Positions 45,437-55,180 are shown, counted from the stretch's first letter. The stretch: DNA of 64,000 nt from Alkalibacterium putridalgicola (GCF_900109825.1 NZ_FOBL01000007.1:24152-88151); one strand, 5' to 3'. Notes: a model not told the origin generated them from the sequence alone. Numbers and translations are program-made.

Positions 45437-45502
45437 ATGAATGCATTGAAATTCATTATTTCAGGATTGGGCAAAGTAATTAAAAAGGTAATGGAGGAAT
45501 GA
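45437..45502 (+). CDS. Tiny amphipathic peptide, modulin-like
   Basis: A 21-residue frame follows AAAGGAGG at the ideal distance. It begins MNALKFIISGLGK and ends with VIKKVMEE. Hydrophobic residues (L4, F6, I7, I8, L11, V14, I15, V18, M19) recur every three to four positions, with Lys and Glu on the other face, so an amphipathic helix is expected. Length, no signal peptide and the KVIKKV core resemble phenol-soluble modulins of staphylococci, but this is only a resemblance. Its TGA overlaps the ATG of a second tiny frame. A chance ORF cannot be excluded. Confidence 0.45.
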   Translation: MNALKFIISGLGKVIKKVMEE

Positions 45503-45543
45503 TGAGAAACTACAACAAGTTAAATAGAAGAATCAAGAAATGA
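45502..45543 (+). CDS. Tiny cationic peptide coupled to the previous one
   Basis: A 13-residue frame, MRNYNKLNRRIKK, follows ATGGAGGAATG and overlaps the stop of the peptide at 45437 by one base (TGATG). The two good ribosome binding sites and the coupling make both frames more believable than their length suggests. Function is unknown. Confidence 0.3.
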   Translation: MRNYNKLNRRIKK

Positions 45544-45894
45544 TTTATCTTTATTCCGACGGTATACTCTAGAGTAACAATGATTAGTTAATCAATATTA
45601 GTATACCTAAAGAAATTTATTAAAAGAAGTAATGTCATGAACTGAAAAAAAGAAATGTAGGGTAGACAACCGACTAGATGTCGGAGTTAAGCTTGAAAAC
45701 TTGTATTTTTTAATAAATCATTTTAGATAAACGTTTAGGCTTTTATGACAAGTGAAAATACAGTAATAAACCTACTTCTAATCAAAGAAGACTGTATCAT
45801 CTGAGAGTATCAAATACTTACACATAGATACTTTAAAAATCAGAAGCAACGAAATGCCATAGTAGATCATAAATAGAGAGGAGGAATTTATTCA
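45544..45894. other. Intergenic region with clustered palindromes
   Basis: GGTATACT at 45561-45568 pairs with AGTATACC at 45600-45607, and between them lie ACTCTAGAGT (45566-45575) and GATTAGTTAATC (45583-45594). Beyond that I see no gene. It may be a folded 3' end of the tiny-peptide transcript or a regulatory region. Confidence 0.4.
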
Positions 45895-46071
45895 ATGTTT
45901 AATAGTTTTTTTGACGTTGATTGGTACTGCGATCGGTGTAACTCATGCTTAAATAATCAAGAAGATTTCGATGGTCATAAGTATATTTGGGAATGTACTG
46001 AATGTGGACATAAAAATAGTATCTCTTCTGCAAATATTTACGAGTCAGAAGAAGATTTCAGGGACACTTAA
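45895..46071 (+). CDS. Small zinc-ribbon protein
   Basis: The 58-residue protein carries two Cys pairs, WYCDRCN and WECTECGH, 20 residues apart, a zinc ribbon. Its start FNSFFDVDWYC and composition match short zinc-finger proteins of Lactobacillales that annotation often calls Sec23/Sec24-like zinc finger (from memory). GAGAGGAGGAA sits before ATG 45895. The end is acidic (YESEEDFRDT). It probably binds zinc and a nucleic acid or protein partner. Confidence 0.75.
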   Translation: MFNSFFDVDWYCDRCNSCLNNQEDFDGHKYIWECTECGHKNSISSANIYESEEDFRDT

Positions 46072-46171
46072 CAATCATTATAATAATATCTTATGGTTGA
46101 TTTTAGACTAAGACACACTGCCGTTCTACCAATCCGTAGTATATTATAATATTTAAGATAGGAGAATCTAA

Positions 46172-46348
46172 ATGGGCTTATTTGATATTTTTAAACGAAA
46201 TAATTCTGAAGAGTTTGAGGATTACCATGAAGATGATGAAAGATTAAATGTTTATGATGCTGCTGATATATGGGTATCAAATGGCAAGGATGAAGATTAT
46301 ACTTTTGGATATACAGAATCAGAATTAGAAGATGCATTAAACGAATAG
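46172..46348 (+). CDS. Small acidic hypothetical protein
   Basis: The 58-residue protein starts MGLFDIFKRNN and ends GYTESELEDALNE. TAGGAGAATC precedes the ATG. It is acidic and helical, and the MGLFDIF start recalls the zinc-ribbon neighbour 100 bases upstream (FNSFFDV). No known family. The two small genes stand ahead of a nuclease-family gene in the defence island. Confidence 0.65.
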   Translation: MGLFDIFKRNNSEEFEDYHEDDERLNVYDAADIWVSNGKDEDYTFGYTESELEDALNE

Positions 46349-46605
46349 TTTAATTTATGTATGTTACTGGTCACTCAAGATTATAATAGAAAGTGACTGA
46401 AAGAGGCTTTAGAAATTCTAATATATGGTACTAGCGCTTAGGAAACACAGAGACTTACTTCGTACATTGAGAAGTGAAGGCGCACATATCCAGACATAGT
46501 TGTAGTTTTAAAAATGTTTAAGTGCGAAGGCAGTGGTTTACAGAATTTACATTTAATAAAAAAATGATAGCGCATACAATTTATGGACTCTAAGGAGGAA
46601 CTATT

Positions 46606-47604
46606 TTGAATAATATTTTTGATTATGCAACAAGCGAATTATCTCAAGATGCTTTTCTTTGTTATTTGTTTAATTTTGCTAGTAAGGAATATGAAGGAGA
46701 CGATCAATATCTGAATCAATGTGCTGTTGAAGTGCTCAGAAAAATCATCTCTTCAAAATATTCCAAAGAAATAAAAGATGAAAATATTACAGTCACCCAA
46801 TTAAAAAAGCAATATAGAAATATTGATGTCTACATTCAGGTTAATGATAAGTACCACATCATTCTTGAAGATAAAACCTACACTTCTCAACATAGCGATC
46901 AGGTAGAACGCTATAAAGATTTAATATCTAATGAAGGTAAGGCGAACATCATCACTGTTTACTATAAAATCATTGGTCAAGCTCATCCAGAAGATGTCAA
47001 CATTCATATAACTCGTAAAGATATGCTGGCTATTATGGCACCTTACATCGATAAATCGAACAATACAATTTTTTCCAATTATTATCATTTCTTAAGAGAA
47101 CTTGAAGAAAGAGTTCAGAAGTTTGAAACACTCCCCGTTGATAAGTGGACTGGTGACCAATACCGTGGATTCTTTGACTATCTAACAGATGATGAGAACA
47201 ATACTGAAGGCCTTAGTCTTGATAGAGGTTACGGATGGGGGTATGTCCCTAATCCTCGAGGTGGATTCCATGGGTTATGGTGGTATTTTTCAACTCCTGA
47301 AGAGCTCAACAAAACAGGTTTAGCAGACTATAATGTAACAGATCTTTATCTACAAATAGAAGACGATTCTATTGTAATCAAAATTGTCAGTGAAGATAAA
47401 ATCAACAACTTGAAATGGGAAATCTATAATTATATAACTGAATCAAACTTAGTATCTGGATTTGAAAAGAAACGATTTCATAACGGAAAGGTTATGTCGA
47501 TTGGTTATATTGAGTATGATGAAAACAACTACCAAGAAAAGATCAAAGTTATGGAAAATGTATTAGATAAAATAAGAAATGGGAGTTATACTGTGACGTT
47601 ATAG
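46606..47604 (+). CDS. PD-(D/E)XK nuclease superfamily protein
   Basis: The 332-residue protein begins NNIFDYATSELSQDAFLCYL, a start I associate with the PD-(D/E)XK family PF14281. The core motif is visible as NIDVYI (Asp74) followed by HIILEDKTYT, with the E-x-K at 88-90. The C-terminal half is a second domain (YGWGYVPNPRGGFHGLWWYF) that may sense a ligand. The start is TTG 46606 after AAGGAGG. A terminator follows. Such proteins occur in defence islands, but the target is not known. Confidence 0.8.
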   Translation: MNNIFDYATSELSQDAFLCYLFNFASKEYEGDDQYLNQCAVEVLRKIISSKYSKEIKDENITVTQLKKQYRNIDVYIQVNDKYHIILEDKTYTSQHSDQVERYKDLISNEGKANIITVYYKIIGQAHPEDVNIHITRKDMLAIMAPYIDKSNNTIFSNYYHFLRELEERVQKFETLPVDKWTGDQYRGFFDYLTDDENNTEGLSLDRGYGWGYVPNPRGGFHGLWWYFSTPEELNKTGLADYNVTDLYLQIEDDSIVIKIVSEDKINNLKWEIYNYITESNLVSGFEKKRFHNGKVMSIGYIEYDENNYQEKIKVMENVLDKIRNGSYTVTL

Positions 47605-47643
47605 AAATATAATCACGATAAATATCTTTGAGTATTCTTAACC

Positions 47644-47701
47644 AAAAAAAAAGCACAAGGTTCTATGTCTTTTTAAATGGACAGGAGCCTGTGCTTTTTT
47701 T
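47644..47701 (+). terminator. Terminator after the PD-(D/E)XK gene
   Basis: AAAAGCACAAGG pairs with CCTGTGCTTTT (one bulge) across about 30 bases, with a T run. Confidence 0.75.
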
Positions 47702-47832
47702 AAGAAAATCAAAAACTTTGAACTAACCAACTACTGATTTAAAAAAGTAGATAATGCACACTTAAGCCCTTATAGAGTTGGTAACGCTTTATTTATGTGT
47801 TAAAATTAATAAAAACTATTAGGTGTGAAATT

Positions 47833-49629
47833 ATGGCAAATTATAATGTAAATAATACAACGGTCAATTCACTATTATCTTTGATCGATGAAAAAAAGAT
47901 CGCAATACCCGAAATTCAGCGTCCTTTTGTTTGGAAAAGCGCAAAAGTGCGGGACTTATTGGATTCACTATTCAATGATTATCCCGTTGGTTATATCATC
48001 ACATGGCGTAATCCAGATGCGCGTTTGAAAAATGGTCATCTTTCAGAAGGTAAAACCATATTGATAGATGGACAGCAACGTGTGACTGCATTAATGGCCG
48101 CGATTTCGGGCAACAAAATTGTAGATAAAAAATATAATAAGAAGAATATAAATATTGCCTTTGATCCAATCAATGAAATATTTGAAGTTTCGAATCCGGC
48201 AATACGAAAAGATAAACGATGGATTCCTGATATATCTTTTATTTTTAGCGAACGATTCAACTTATTTGATTATGTTGAAGAGTACTGTGAGAAAAATCCT
48301 GAAATAGGACGTAATCAGTTAAGTAAAATTTTGCATAAACTAGAAAGTATCAAGCACAGTTCGATCGGTGTTATTGAATTATCACATGCACTCGACATAG
48401 AAGAAGTTACAGAGATTTTCATACGTATAAACTCAGCAGGGGTAGCTTTAAGTCAGGCTGATTTCGCGATGTCTAAAATTTCAGTTAATGATGAATTCAA
48501 CGGACCTGTCATAAGGAAAACAGTCGACTACTTCGCTAATATTATCTCTCATCCAGCAAGCTATGAGCATATTCAAAGTAATGATAAAGAATTTACAAAT
48601 ACTCAAAACTTCCGTTATATCAGTTGGGTAAAAAACTATAATTCAGGGATATATGAACCGAGTTATACTGATATTCTAAGAGTTGCTTTTACCTTTAAGT
48701 TCTTAAGAGGACGATTATCTGATTTGGTGAGTCTTTTATCTGGTAGAGATTTTGAAACGAGAGATTACAAAAAAGTAATCGAAGAAGAATCATTTAATGA
48801 TTTGCATGATGCAGTTTTACAATTCGTGAATCAAACTAACTTTAAACAGTTTGTTACAATCATAAAGTCGGCAGGGGTCGTGCATAATAAATTAGTCAGA
48901 TCAAAGAATACATTGAATTTTGCTTATGCATTATTTTTACTCCTTAAAGATAAAGGCATCAACACACCTGTCATAAACAAAGTTGTTCGAAAATGGTTTG
49001 TTATTTCAATTCTTACGGAACGTTATTCTTCATCACCAGAATCGCAATTCGATTATGATATAAAACGGTTCGCTGATGCTGAAAATCCAGAAGACTACGT
49101 TAAACGAATCGAGCAAGGAGAATTATCCAGCGCCTACTGGAATACTATATTACCCGATAATTTCGAAACGTCAGTTAGAAGCAGTCCTTACTTCAATTTA
49201 TTTGTAATGGCTCAAGTATATCTGAAAGACTATGCTTTTCTTTCAAATAGCGTGACCGTACAGCACTTGATAGAAGAAAGAGGAGATATTCACCATATTT
49301 TCCCTAAACGCTATCTTCAAAAGAATGGTTATAACCGACGTGGTGTCTATAATCAGATTGCCAACTATGCTTATACTGAACAACCGGTGAATCTTAAAAT
49401 AAAAGCACAACCACCTAAAGAATACATGGGATGGATCATGGATCAATTAGATAACGAGTCATTTACTTTAGGAGAAATTAATGACAGTGAGAAACTAAAA
49501 GAAAACATGAGAATGAATGCTATTCCGACTTCGCTATCTTCAATGGATGTAGATGATTACGAGGATTTCCTCGTTGAGAGAAGAAAGTTGATGGCAGATA
49601 AAATCAAAGAATATTATAATAAATTATGA
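47833..49629 (+). CDS. DUF262/DUF1524 HNH protein (GmrSD/BrxU type)
   Basis: The 598-residue protein has a DUF262 N-domain with IPEIQRPFVWKSAKVRDLLD (25-44) and the DGQQR motif in ILIDGQQRVTAL, and a C-terminal DUF1524 HNH nuclease with DIHHIFPKRYLQKNG near 487. This architecture is that of GmrSD type IV restriction enzymes, which cut modified phage DNA with NTP use, and of BrxU found inside BREX loci. It is placed 680 bases upstream of brxA. ATG 47833 is used with AGGTG upstream, not the earlier ATG of the long frame. Confidence 0.88.
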   Translation: MANYNVNNTTVNSLLSLIDEKKIAIPEIQRPFVWKSAKVRDLLDSLFNDYPVGYIITWRNPDARLKNGHLSEGKTILIDGQQRVTALMAAISGNKIVDKKYNKKNINIAFDPINEIFEVSNPAIRKDKRWIPDISFIFSERFNLFDYVEEYCEKNPEIGRNQLSKILHKLESIKHSSIGVIELSHALDIEEVTEIFIRINSAGVALSQADFAMSKISVNDEFNGPVIRKTVDYFANIISHPASYEHIQSNDKEFTNTQNFRYISWVKNYNSGIYEPSYTDILRVAFTFKFLRGRLSDLVSLLSGRDFETRDYKKVIEEESFNDLHDAVLQFVNQTNFKQFVTIIKSAGVVHNKLVRSKNTLNFAYALFLLLKDKGINTPVINKVVRKWFVISILTERYSSSPESQFDYDIKRFADAENPEDYVKRIEQGELSSAYWNTILPDNFETSVRSSPYFNLFVMAQVYLKDYAFLSNSVTVQHLIEERGDIHHIFPKRYLQKNGYNRRGVYNQIANYAYTEQPVNLKIKAQPPKEYMGWIMDQLDNESFTLGEINDSEKLKENMRMNAIPTSLSSMDVDDYEDFLVERRKLMADKIKEYYNKL

Positions 49630-49843
49630 TTTAGTAAGACTACAAAGTAATCATGCTAAACTCTAACAATATGGCAGGAGCGCGGAATAAAAAATGCAGC
49701 TATTGGTGACGCGATTTACAAGTTTGCGATGGATGTCGACCCTGAATTTAAGACCTTAATGTGTCAATTTATCTTAAAGAAAATAAATTACATTCGTAAT
49801 CTCTTTGTGCTACAGCGTAAGTATAAAGGAAAGGGCGATTTCA

Positions 49844-50065
49844 ATGGCTGCTATTTCAATAAAAATCGATTCTGAGGAAGAAAAAATCATTAGAGAGTAC
49901 GCTAAATCAAAGAACATTTCTGTATCTGCTCTATTCAGAAATGCTGTTTTAGAAAAGATAGAAGATGACAGTGACTTGAACTTATACAAACAAGCAATGC
50001 AAGAATATGAAGAAAGGCCTGCAAGCCTGTCTTTTGATGAGACGCTAAAGGAGTTATCCGATTGA
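49844..50065 (+). CDS. Ribbon-helix-helix antitoxin (RelB/DUF6290-like)
   Basis: The 73-residue protein has the ribbon-helix-helix pattern AAISIKIDSEEEKIIREYAK, SKNISVSALFRNAVLEKI and a partner-binding tail (LYKQAMQEYEERP). AAAGGAAAGGGCG precedes ATG 49844. A RelE-like toxin start begins at the next base after its stop but is cut short (see 50066), so the antitoxin is now orphaned. Confidence 0.8.
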   Translation: MAAISIKIDSEEEKIIREYAKSKNISVSALFRNAVLEKIEDDSDLNLYKQAMQEYEERPASLSFDETLKELSD

Positions 50066-50143
50066 ATGGCAAAGAACTATCAGGTTCGTTTTAAAAGAAA
50101 AGCTGTCCTATATGCATTCATCAGCATTATACTGAAAAGTTAA
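50066..50143 (+). pseudogene. RelE-like toxin fragment
   Basis: ATG follows the antitoxin stop without a gap. The first 12 codons, MAKNYQVRFKRK, read like the start of RelE/ParE toxins, but the frame ends after 25 residues and the typical later motifs do not appear in any frame before the terminator at 50202. I read it as a 3'-deleted toxin. Confidence 0.6.
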
Positions 50144-50201
50144 CCATTATAGATACTAGTCTCAGGATTGCAGGTGTAATCATAAATCATTACTAATACT
50201 C

Positions 50202-50234
50202 GACCACCTACTTATTTTTGAGGTGGTCTTTTTT
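50202..50234 (+). terminator. Terminator before the BREX operon
   Basis: GACCACCT/AGGTGGTC (50202-50209, 50221-50228) followed by six T. Confidence 0.9.
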
Positions 50235-50310
50235 AGCTTAACCATTTCGCCGATCAGGCCAAACTGTTATACTTAAAGGTAATAGAGTCTTTTAGAAAAG
50301 AGCGAAAATT

Positions 50311-50916
50311 ATGACTAAAAAGTACCTAACAACGTTAAATACACGTCCGTTTTTATATCGAGAAACTAAAATGGTTGCTGAGTTAATTGATCAAGGGTTG
50401 AGTGATGAAGATATTAAAGAAAAAGTGATAGCTGATAATCTTTTCCAGCTGACAAGTAAAGATCGGCGTACAAGTTTTCTGAGTGAAATCAGAAAACGGT
50501 TGACCAACTTAGATGATTTTCTGCTAGACAAATTTCTAGTCTCTGATACATCGACATGTAAAGCTATTTTACTTTATGCCATTCTTAAGAAAGATACTCT
50601 TTTCTATGAATGGATGAGAGAAGTTGTCTGGGATAAGTGGTTAACGCTTGATGACGAAGTCACAAAATTAGATACTACCTCATTCATTGAAACTAAGGTT
50701 GAACAAAATGAAACTGTAGCAAAATGGAAGATATTAACACGTGAAAGATTAGTAAACGCTTATCACCAAGCGCTGGTGGATGCAGAGTATGCCAATTATT
50801 CGGAAACTAAGATCATATTACAAAGACCAATCATTTCATCTCAAGTTGAACAGCATTTAAAATCCGAGAAAGAAAAACATATCGTAGAAGTATTGTTAGG
50901 GGAGGTTATCGAGTGA
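50311..50916 (+). CDS. brxA: BREX protein BrxA (DUF1819)
   Basis: The 201-residue protein is the first gene of a BREX phage-defence operon. BrxA belongs to the DUF1819 family; TLNTRPFLYRETKMVAELI, RLVNAYHQALVDAEYAN and the length fit. The next gene overlaps its end by 4 bases (GTGA). BrxA is a small DNA-binding helical protein needed for some BREX activities. A promoter-like TATACT is visible at 50268. Confidence 0.9.
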   Translation: MTKKYLTTLNTRPFLYRETKMVAELIDQGLSDEDIKEKVIADNLFQLTSKDRRTSFLSEIRKRLTNLDDFLLDKFLVSDTSTCKAILLYAILKKDTLFYEWMREVVWDKWLTLDDEVTKLDTTSFIETKVEQNETVAKWKILTRERLVNAYHQALVDAEYANYSETKIILQRPIISSQVEQHLKSEKEKHIVEVLLGEVIE

Positions 50917-51494
50917 GACCAATCACAGTAAGGCTTGATGAGTTAAATGAAAAATTATCAGATCCGAAAATCTTATCAAACAAAGGTCTAGGTAACGAAG
51001 TGGGGTTTTACATTTTTGACTACGAACCGGAAGACGAACTGGTGGTTAGAGATGCTATTCCCTATATAAAGAAGCAGATACAGAAGGAGAACCCGGGAAC
51101 AAAAATTCAGGTATTTGATTTATTCGATATCGTTTTAGCTTTTTTTGAAGAACGCGGGTATATGGATAAGAACTTTAAAATGGAAGAGAAAAAGGGAAGT
51201 GAATTCCTATACGACAAAATGAAAAAAGCATTGAAGCTTGCGACTGATAATGACTGGATCGTAAAATATATCAGAGAACATATGGATGAAAACGCCATGA
51301 TTTTTATCACAGGTGTGGGCAAAGCTTATCCGATCGTTCGGTCACACACGGTATTGAATAATCTTCAAACAGTCGTTGAGAAGAAACCGTTGATCATGTT
51401 TTATCCAGGACGTTATGAAAACGGTGGATTACGTCTATTCTCACGCTTTATGGATGACAATTACTACCGTGCATTCAAACTGATAGAAAACTAA
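50913..51494 (+). CDS. brxB: BREX protein BrxB (DUF1788)
   Basis: The 193-residue protein matches DUF1788, the BrxB family: GNEVGFYIFDYEPEDELVVR, FDLFDIVLAFFEERGYMD, MIFITGVGKAYPIVRSHTVLNNL and PLIMFYPGRYENGGLRLF. It starts with GTG 50913 overlapping brxA. BrxB is required for BREX function with an unknown molecular role. brxC begins 20 bases later. Confidence 0.92.
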   Translation: MRPITVRLDELNEKLSDPKILSNKGLGNEVGFYIFDYEPEDELVVRDAIPYIKKQIQKENPGTKIQVFDLFDIVLAFFEERGYMDKNFKMEEKKGSEFLYDKMKKALKLATDNDWIVKYIREHMDENAMIFITGVGKAYPIVRSHTVLNNLQTVVEKKPLIMFYPGRYENGGLRLFSRFMDDNYYRAFKLIEN

Positions 51495-51514
51495 ACGAAA
51501 AGGAGTATACGTCT

Positions 51515-54500
51515 ATGAAAATAGAACAGCTATTTAAAAAAGACATCACACGAGATATTCAAGGTGTTATAAAGATCGGTCAAAAAGAAAAAGAGAATAT
51601 CAAGCAGGAACTAGAAGAGTATGTTGTAACTGAAGAACTGCATCAACATTTTGAAACGTTTTATAAAGCCTACACAAAAGCTTACGATAAACCAACGGAT
51701 AAAATGGGCGTTTGGATTTCAGGTTTCTTTGGTTCTGGTAAATCTCATTTCTTAAAAATTCTTTCTTACTTGCTGCAGTCCAATATGGAAATAGACAGTA
51801 AAAAACCTGTTGATTTCTTTAAGGATAAACTACATAACCAGGAGTTACTGTCGATGATGCAAAAAGTCACGGATCATCCAAGTGACGTCGTCTTGTTTAA
51901 CATTGATTCCAAGGCTGACTCTGACAGCAAGCAGAACAAAACGGCGATCGTTAAAGTCTTTAATAAAGTGTATAACGAAATGCGTGGCTATTCGGCAAGT
52001 ATCCCTTGGCTAGCTGAATTGGAAGAAACCTTGGATGAAAAAGGCGAATATGAAACGTTCCAAAGTTATTTTGAAGAAGAAACAGGCTTGAAATGGTCTG
52101 AGGGTAGAGAAGAGCTGTACTATAACTTTGACGAAACGGTCACCGCTTTAGCCAAAGCAACGAACAGCAGTGAAGAGAGTGCTAACCGCTGGCTTGAGAA
52201 TGGTGAAAATAATTACTCGATATCAGTAGAGGAATTCGCTCAACGTATCAAAAAATATGTCGATAAAAAAGATAAAGACTACCGTCTGATTTTCTCCGTA
52301 GATGAAGTGGGTCAGTATATATCTGAAAATACGAATTTGATGCTTAATCTGCAAACCGTCGTTGAAGATTTAGGTAAGCTTTGCAACGGTAAAGTTTGGG
52401 TAATTGTTACTTCCCAACAAGATATAAACAGTTTACAAGAACATATGTCCTCAACAGATTTTTCAAAAATCCAGGGGCGTTTCAATACCCGTGTGAGCTT
52501 AAGCAGCGCCAACGCCGATGAGGTTATCAAGATTCGTTTGCTTGATAAAAAGGCAGAGGCATACGCTAAGCTTCTTTCGAACTACGATGAGCATGCTGTC
52601 TCGATCAAAAACAAGCTTGAATTTGAAGATGCGGCAACGATGCAGTTTTATAAGAGTCGCGAAGATTTTGCTAAAGTGTATCCCTTTGTACCGTATCAGT
52701 TCAATCTCCTCCAAAAAGTCTTTACTGGCATTCGTGAACATGGATCAGCTGGGAAACACTTATCGGATGGTGAACGTAACCTATTGGAGTCCATCCAGCA
52801 GGCAACGATTCAGCACAAAGAAGAAGACCTCAACACATTGATTCCTTTCCATGTCTTCTATGATAATATCGACCAGGCCTTAGAACATTCGGTTCGTTCA
52901 ACGATCATTAAAGCCAATCAAAATGAGATGCTGAGTGACTTCGACGTAAATGTCTTGAAACTCCTTTTCCTCATTCGCTATGTCGATGAAATGCCAGGCA
53001 CATTAAAGAACTTAACGACTTTGATGATCCATTCTATCGACGAAGACATGATCGAATTAAGTAACAACATCAAGCGCTCACTAGATCTGCTGGAAAATGA
53101 ATTTCTGATCCAGCGTATCGGTAATAAATATTTGTTCTTGACTAATGAAGAACAGGATATCAATCGTGAAATCGATAATATCGAAATTCCTACATCGGAA
53201 TACATTATGGAAGCTGGGAACCGCCTGATCAACGACGTGTTGAATATTAGACGCTTTACTTATCAGCCTTATAGTGATCAACCTGATATCACCTATCTTA
53301 TGGATATTTCTTTATGGATCGATGACCGTTCACTGAGAAGTACGGCTTCGACGATCGGCGTTCGTTTCATGACAACGTATTCCGATCACTATGAAGATCA
53401 GGATGCCATTGCCTTGTCTCAACGCGAAGATAAAATGGTTATCGTCCGTTTGCCTGAAGAGGAAGACTTCACTGAGATCAAGAATTACTTACGAATCAAT
53501 CAGTATTTAAGAAGACAGACGACTCAGTCACTGACGCCTTCTCAGCAGGACATTCGACAGAGAAAAGCTTCAGAACGTAAGCAGTTGGAAGATGTCTTTG
53601 TTGCCAAATTGAAGCAGGATATCAGTGAAGCTAATATCATTGTCAATGGATCAGAAATCGACATCAGTGGTACACCAGAAAAGCGTATTGAAAAAGGCTT
53701 ATACTCTTTGGTTTCAAATACGTATCCTAAGATATTCTATATCAAACAATCCTATACAAAAGACGAGTTGGAGAGGCTTATTTTACGTAGAGATGTATCC
53801 TTGCTGGAAGAGTATGAAGACAAAAATAATGAAGCAACAGAAGAAATCGAACGTTATCTTGAGATGCAAAAGGAACGCAATATGGTCGTGACGTTGAGAG
53901 AAGTGTTGAATCGTTATACGGTTGAGCCCTATGGATGGAATGATCTCGATATTTTAGCTAGTTTGGTCCGCCTGATCAAACTTGAAAAAGTTCAGTTTAC
54001 TTTAAACAGCAAACATATGAATGTATTTGAAAACGACTTTATGCGAAACATTCAAAGCTCCAAATGGCAGGAGAAAATCGTTGTTGCTAAACGCAAAACA
54101 TTAAATGACTCAATCAAAAGAAAAGTCAAAGAGCTGACCAAGGATTTATTTAATATTTCAGCACTCGAAGATAAAGAAGAAGACATGTACCAGACGATCA
54201 CCAGCCGATTCAGCACTGAACTAAAAGAGCTGCAAGATAAACTGTCGCTTTACCGAGAAAATAGCTATCCTGACCAGCAGTTGATCCGCGATGCGATCAC
54301 AAAAATAGAGCGTTTACTTTCTATCAAAGATGCCAGAGAGTTTTTGACTCAGTATGTTGAACAGGGAGACGAACTGTTAGACCTATTCGAAGATCTTGAA
54401 GATATATTAGAATTTTTAAACAATCACAAACACATCTATGATAAAGCGATTGAGCAAGTGAATCACTACGAGAAAGACCGTAACTATATCGAAAACGATG

Positions 54501-55168
54501 AGTTACGAACGATTTATGAATCAGAAAAAGCCATTATCGATCTACCACGTCCGTATCGCAAGATGAAGGAACTGAAAGACTGGACTGATCAGTTCACTTC
54601 TGCGTATACAGATGAACTGGAATCTGTATCACAGCCTGTTCATGATGCGATCGAACAAGACAAATTAGACATTGAACAGGAACTTCAAGCAATAGAAGGG
54701 GAGCCAGAGTACGACAAGCTTTACCGTAGTTATAAGTTCCGTCTGTCCAATGTTGAAACAGGTTTACAGACAGCAGGAACAGTTCGTGACCTAAAATCAT
54801 TTAAACAGGAATCCAGCACGATCAAAAGGACACTTATTCATCAGATCGAAGAAGCGAAACAGGCGATTTCGAATAGACGAAGACAGAAGAAGATAAACCC
54901 ACCAACTAAATTAACTCCGCCTAAAATTACTGGAGCTAACGGTGATGGAGTGAATGGTCGAGATCGAGGAACAGATGGTGAGGGAGTTACTATTAACCAG
55001 ACACCACCAGCGAGTCCTCCAAAAACAGTTGTGGTTCATAAAGACACAATCATTCCTAATCGCATGGTCGAACTGAATAGTGAAGAAGACATTGAAGATT
55101 ATCTAAATGAAATGCGTAAAATCTTGAAGAAGTACCTGGACAACGCCGACTACATTAAACTGATATAG
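51515..55168 (+). CDS. brxC: BREX ATPase BrxC
   Basis: This is the large AAA-type ATPase of BREX, 1217 residues, usual for BrxC. Walker A is in ISGFFGSGKSHFLKIL (70-79) and a Walker B-like FSVDEVGQYISENTNLML follows near 267. The C-terminus has a linker rich in Pro, Gly and Thr (about 1127-1170), then an acidic end. The gene stands 20 bases after brxB and 12 before pglX, in the classical type 1 BREX order. Confidence 0.95.
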   Translation: MKIEQLFKKDITRDIQGVIKIGQKEKENIKQELEEYVVTEELHQHFETFYKAYTKAYDKPTDKMGVWISGFFGSGKSHFLKILSYLLQSNMEIDSKKPVDFFKDKLHNQELLSMMQKVTDHPSDVVLFNIDSKADSDSKQNKTAIVKVFNKVYNEMRGYSASIPWLAELEETLDEKGEYETFQSYFEEETGLKWSEGREELYYNFDETVTALAKATNSSEESANRWLENGENNYSISVEEFAQRIKKYVDKKDKDYRLIFSVDEVGQYISENTNLMLNLQTVVEDLGKLCNGKVWVIVTSQQDINSLQEHMSSTDFSKIQGRFNTRVSLSSANADEVIKIRLLDKKAEAYAKLLSNYDEHAVSIKNKLEFEDAATMQFYKSREDFAKVYPFVPYQFNLLQKVFTGIREHGSAGKHLSDGERNLLESIQQATIQHKEEDLNTLIPFHVFYDNIDQALEHSVRSTIIKANQNEMLSDFDVNVLKLLFLIRYVDEMPGTLKNLTTLMIHSIDEDMIELSNNIKRSLDLLENEFLIQRIGNKYLFLTNEEQDINREIDNIEIPTSEYIMEAGNRLINDVLNIRRFTYQPYSDQPDITYLMDISLWIDDRSLRSTASTIGVRFMTTYSDHYEDQDAIALSQREDKMVIVRLPEEEDFTEIKNYLRINQYLRRQTTQSLTPSQQDIRQRKASERKQLEDVFVAKLKQDISEANIIVNGSEIDISGTPEKRIEKGLYSLVSNTYPKIFYIKQSYTKDELERLILRRDVSLLEEYEDKNNEATEEIERYLEMQKERNMVVTLREVLNRYTVEPYGWNDLDILASLVRLIKLEKVQFTLNSKHMNVFENDFMRNIQSSKWQEKIVVAKRKTLNDSIKRKVKELTKDLFNISALEDKEEDMYQTITSRFSTELKELQDKLSLYRENSYPDQQLIRDAITKIERLLSIKDAREFLTQYVEQGDELLDLFEDLEDILEFLNNHKHIYDKAIEQVNHYEKDRNYIENDELRTIYESEKAIIDLPRPYRKMKELKDWTDQFTSAYTDELESVSQPVHDAIEQDKLDIEQELQAIEGEPEYDKLYRSYKFRLSNVETGLQTAGTVRDLKSFKQESSTIKRTLIHQIEEAKQAISNRRRQKKINPPTKLTPPKITGANGDGVNGRDRGTDGEGVTINQTPPASPPKTVVVHKDTIIPNRMVELNSEEDIEDYLNEMRKILKKYLDNADYIKLI

Positions 55169-55180
55169 GAGAGACTGACT

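Noticed and set aside
45235..45474. 79-residue minus-strand ORF
   Set aside because: No ribosome binding site, odd composition, and it overlaps the better supported tiny peptide gene.
49670..49800. Stretch reading GIKNAAIGDAIYKFAMDVD
   Set aside because: It looks protein-like, possibly a gene remnant, but has no start and I recognise no family.
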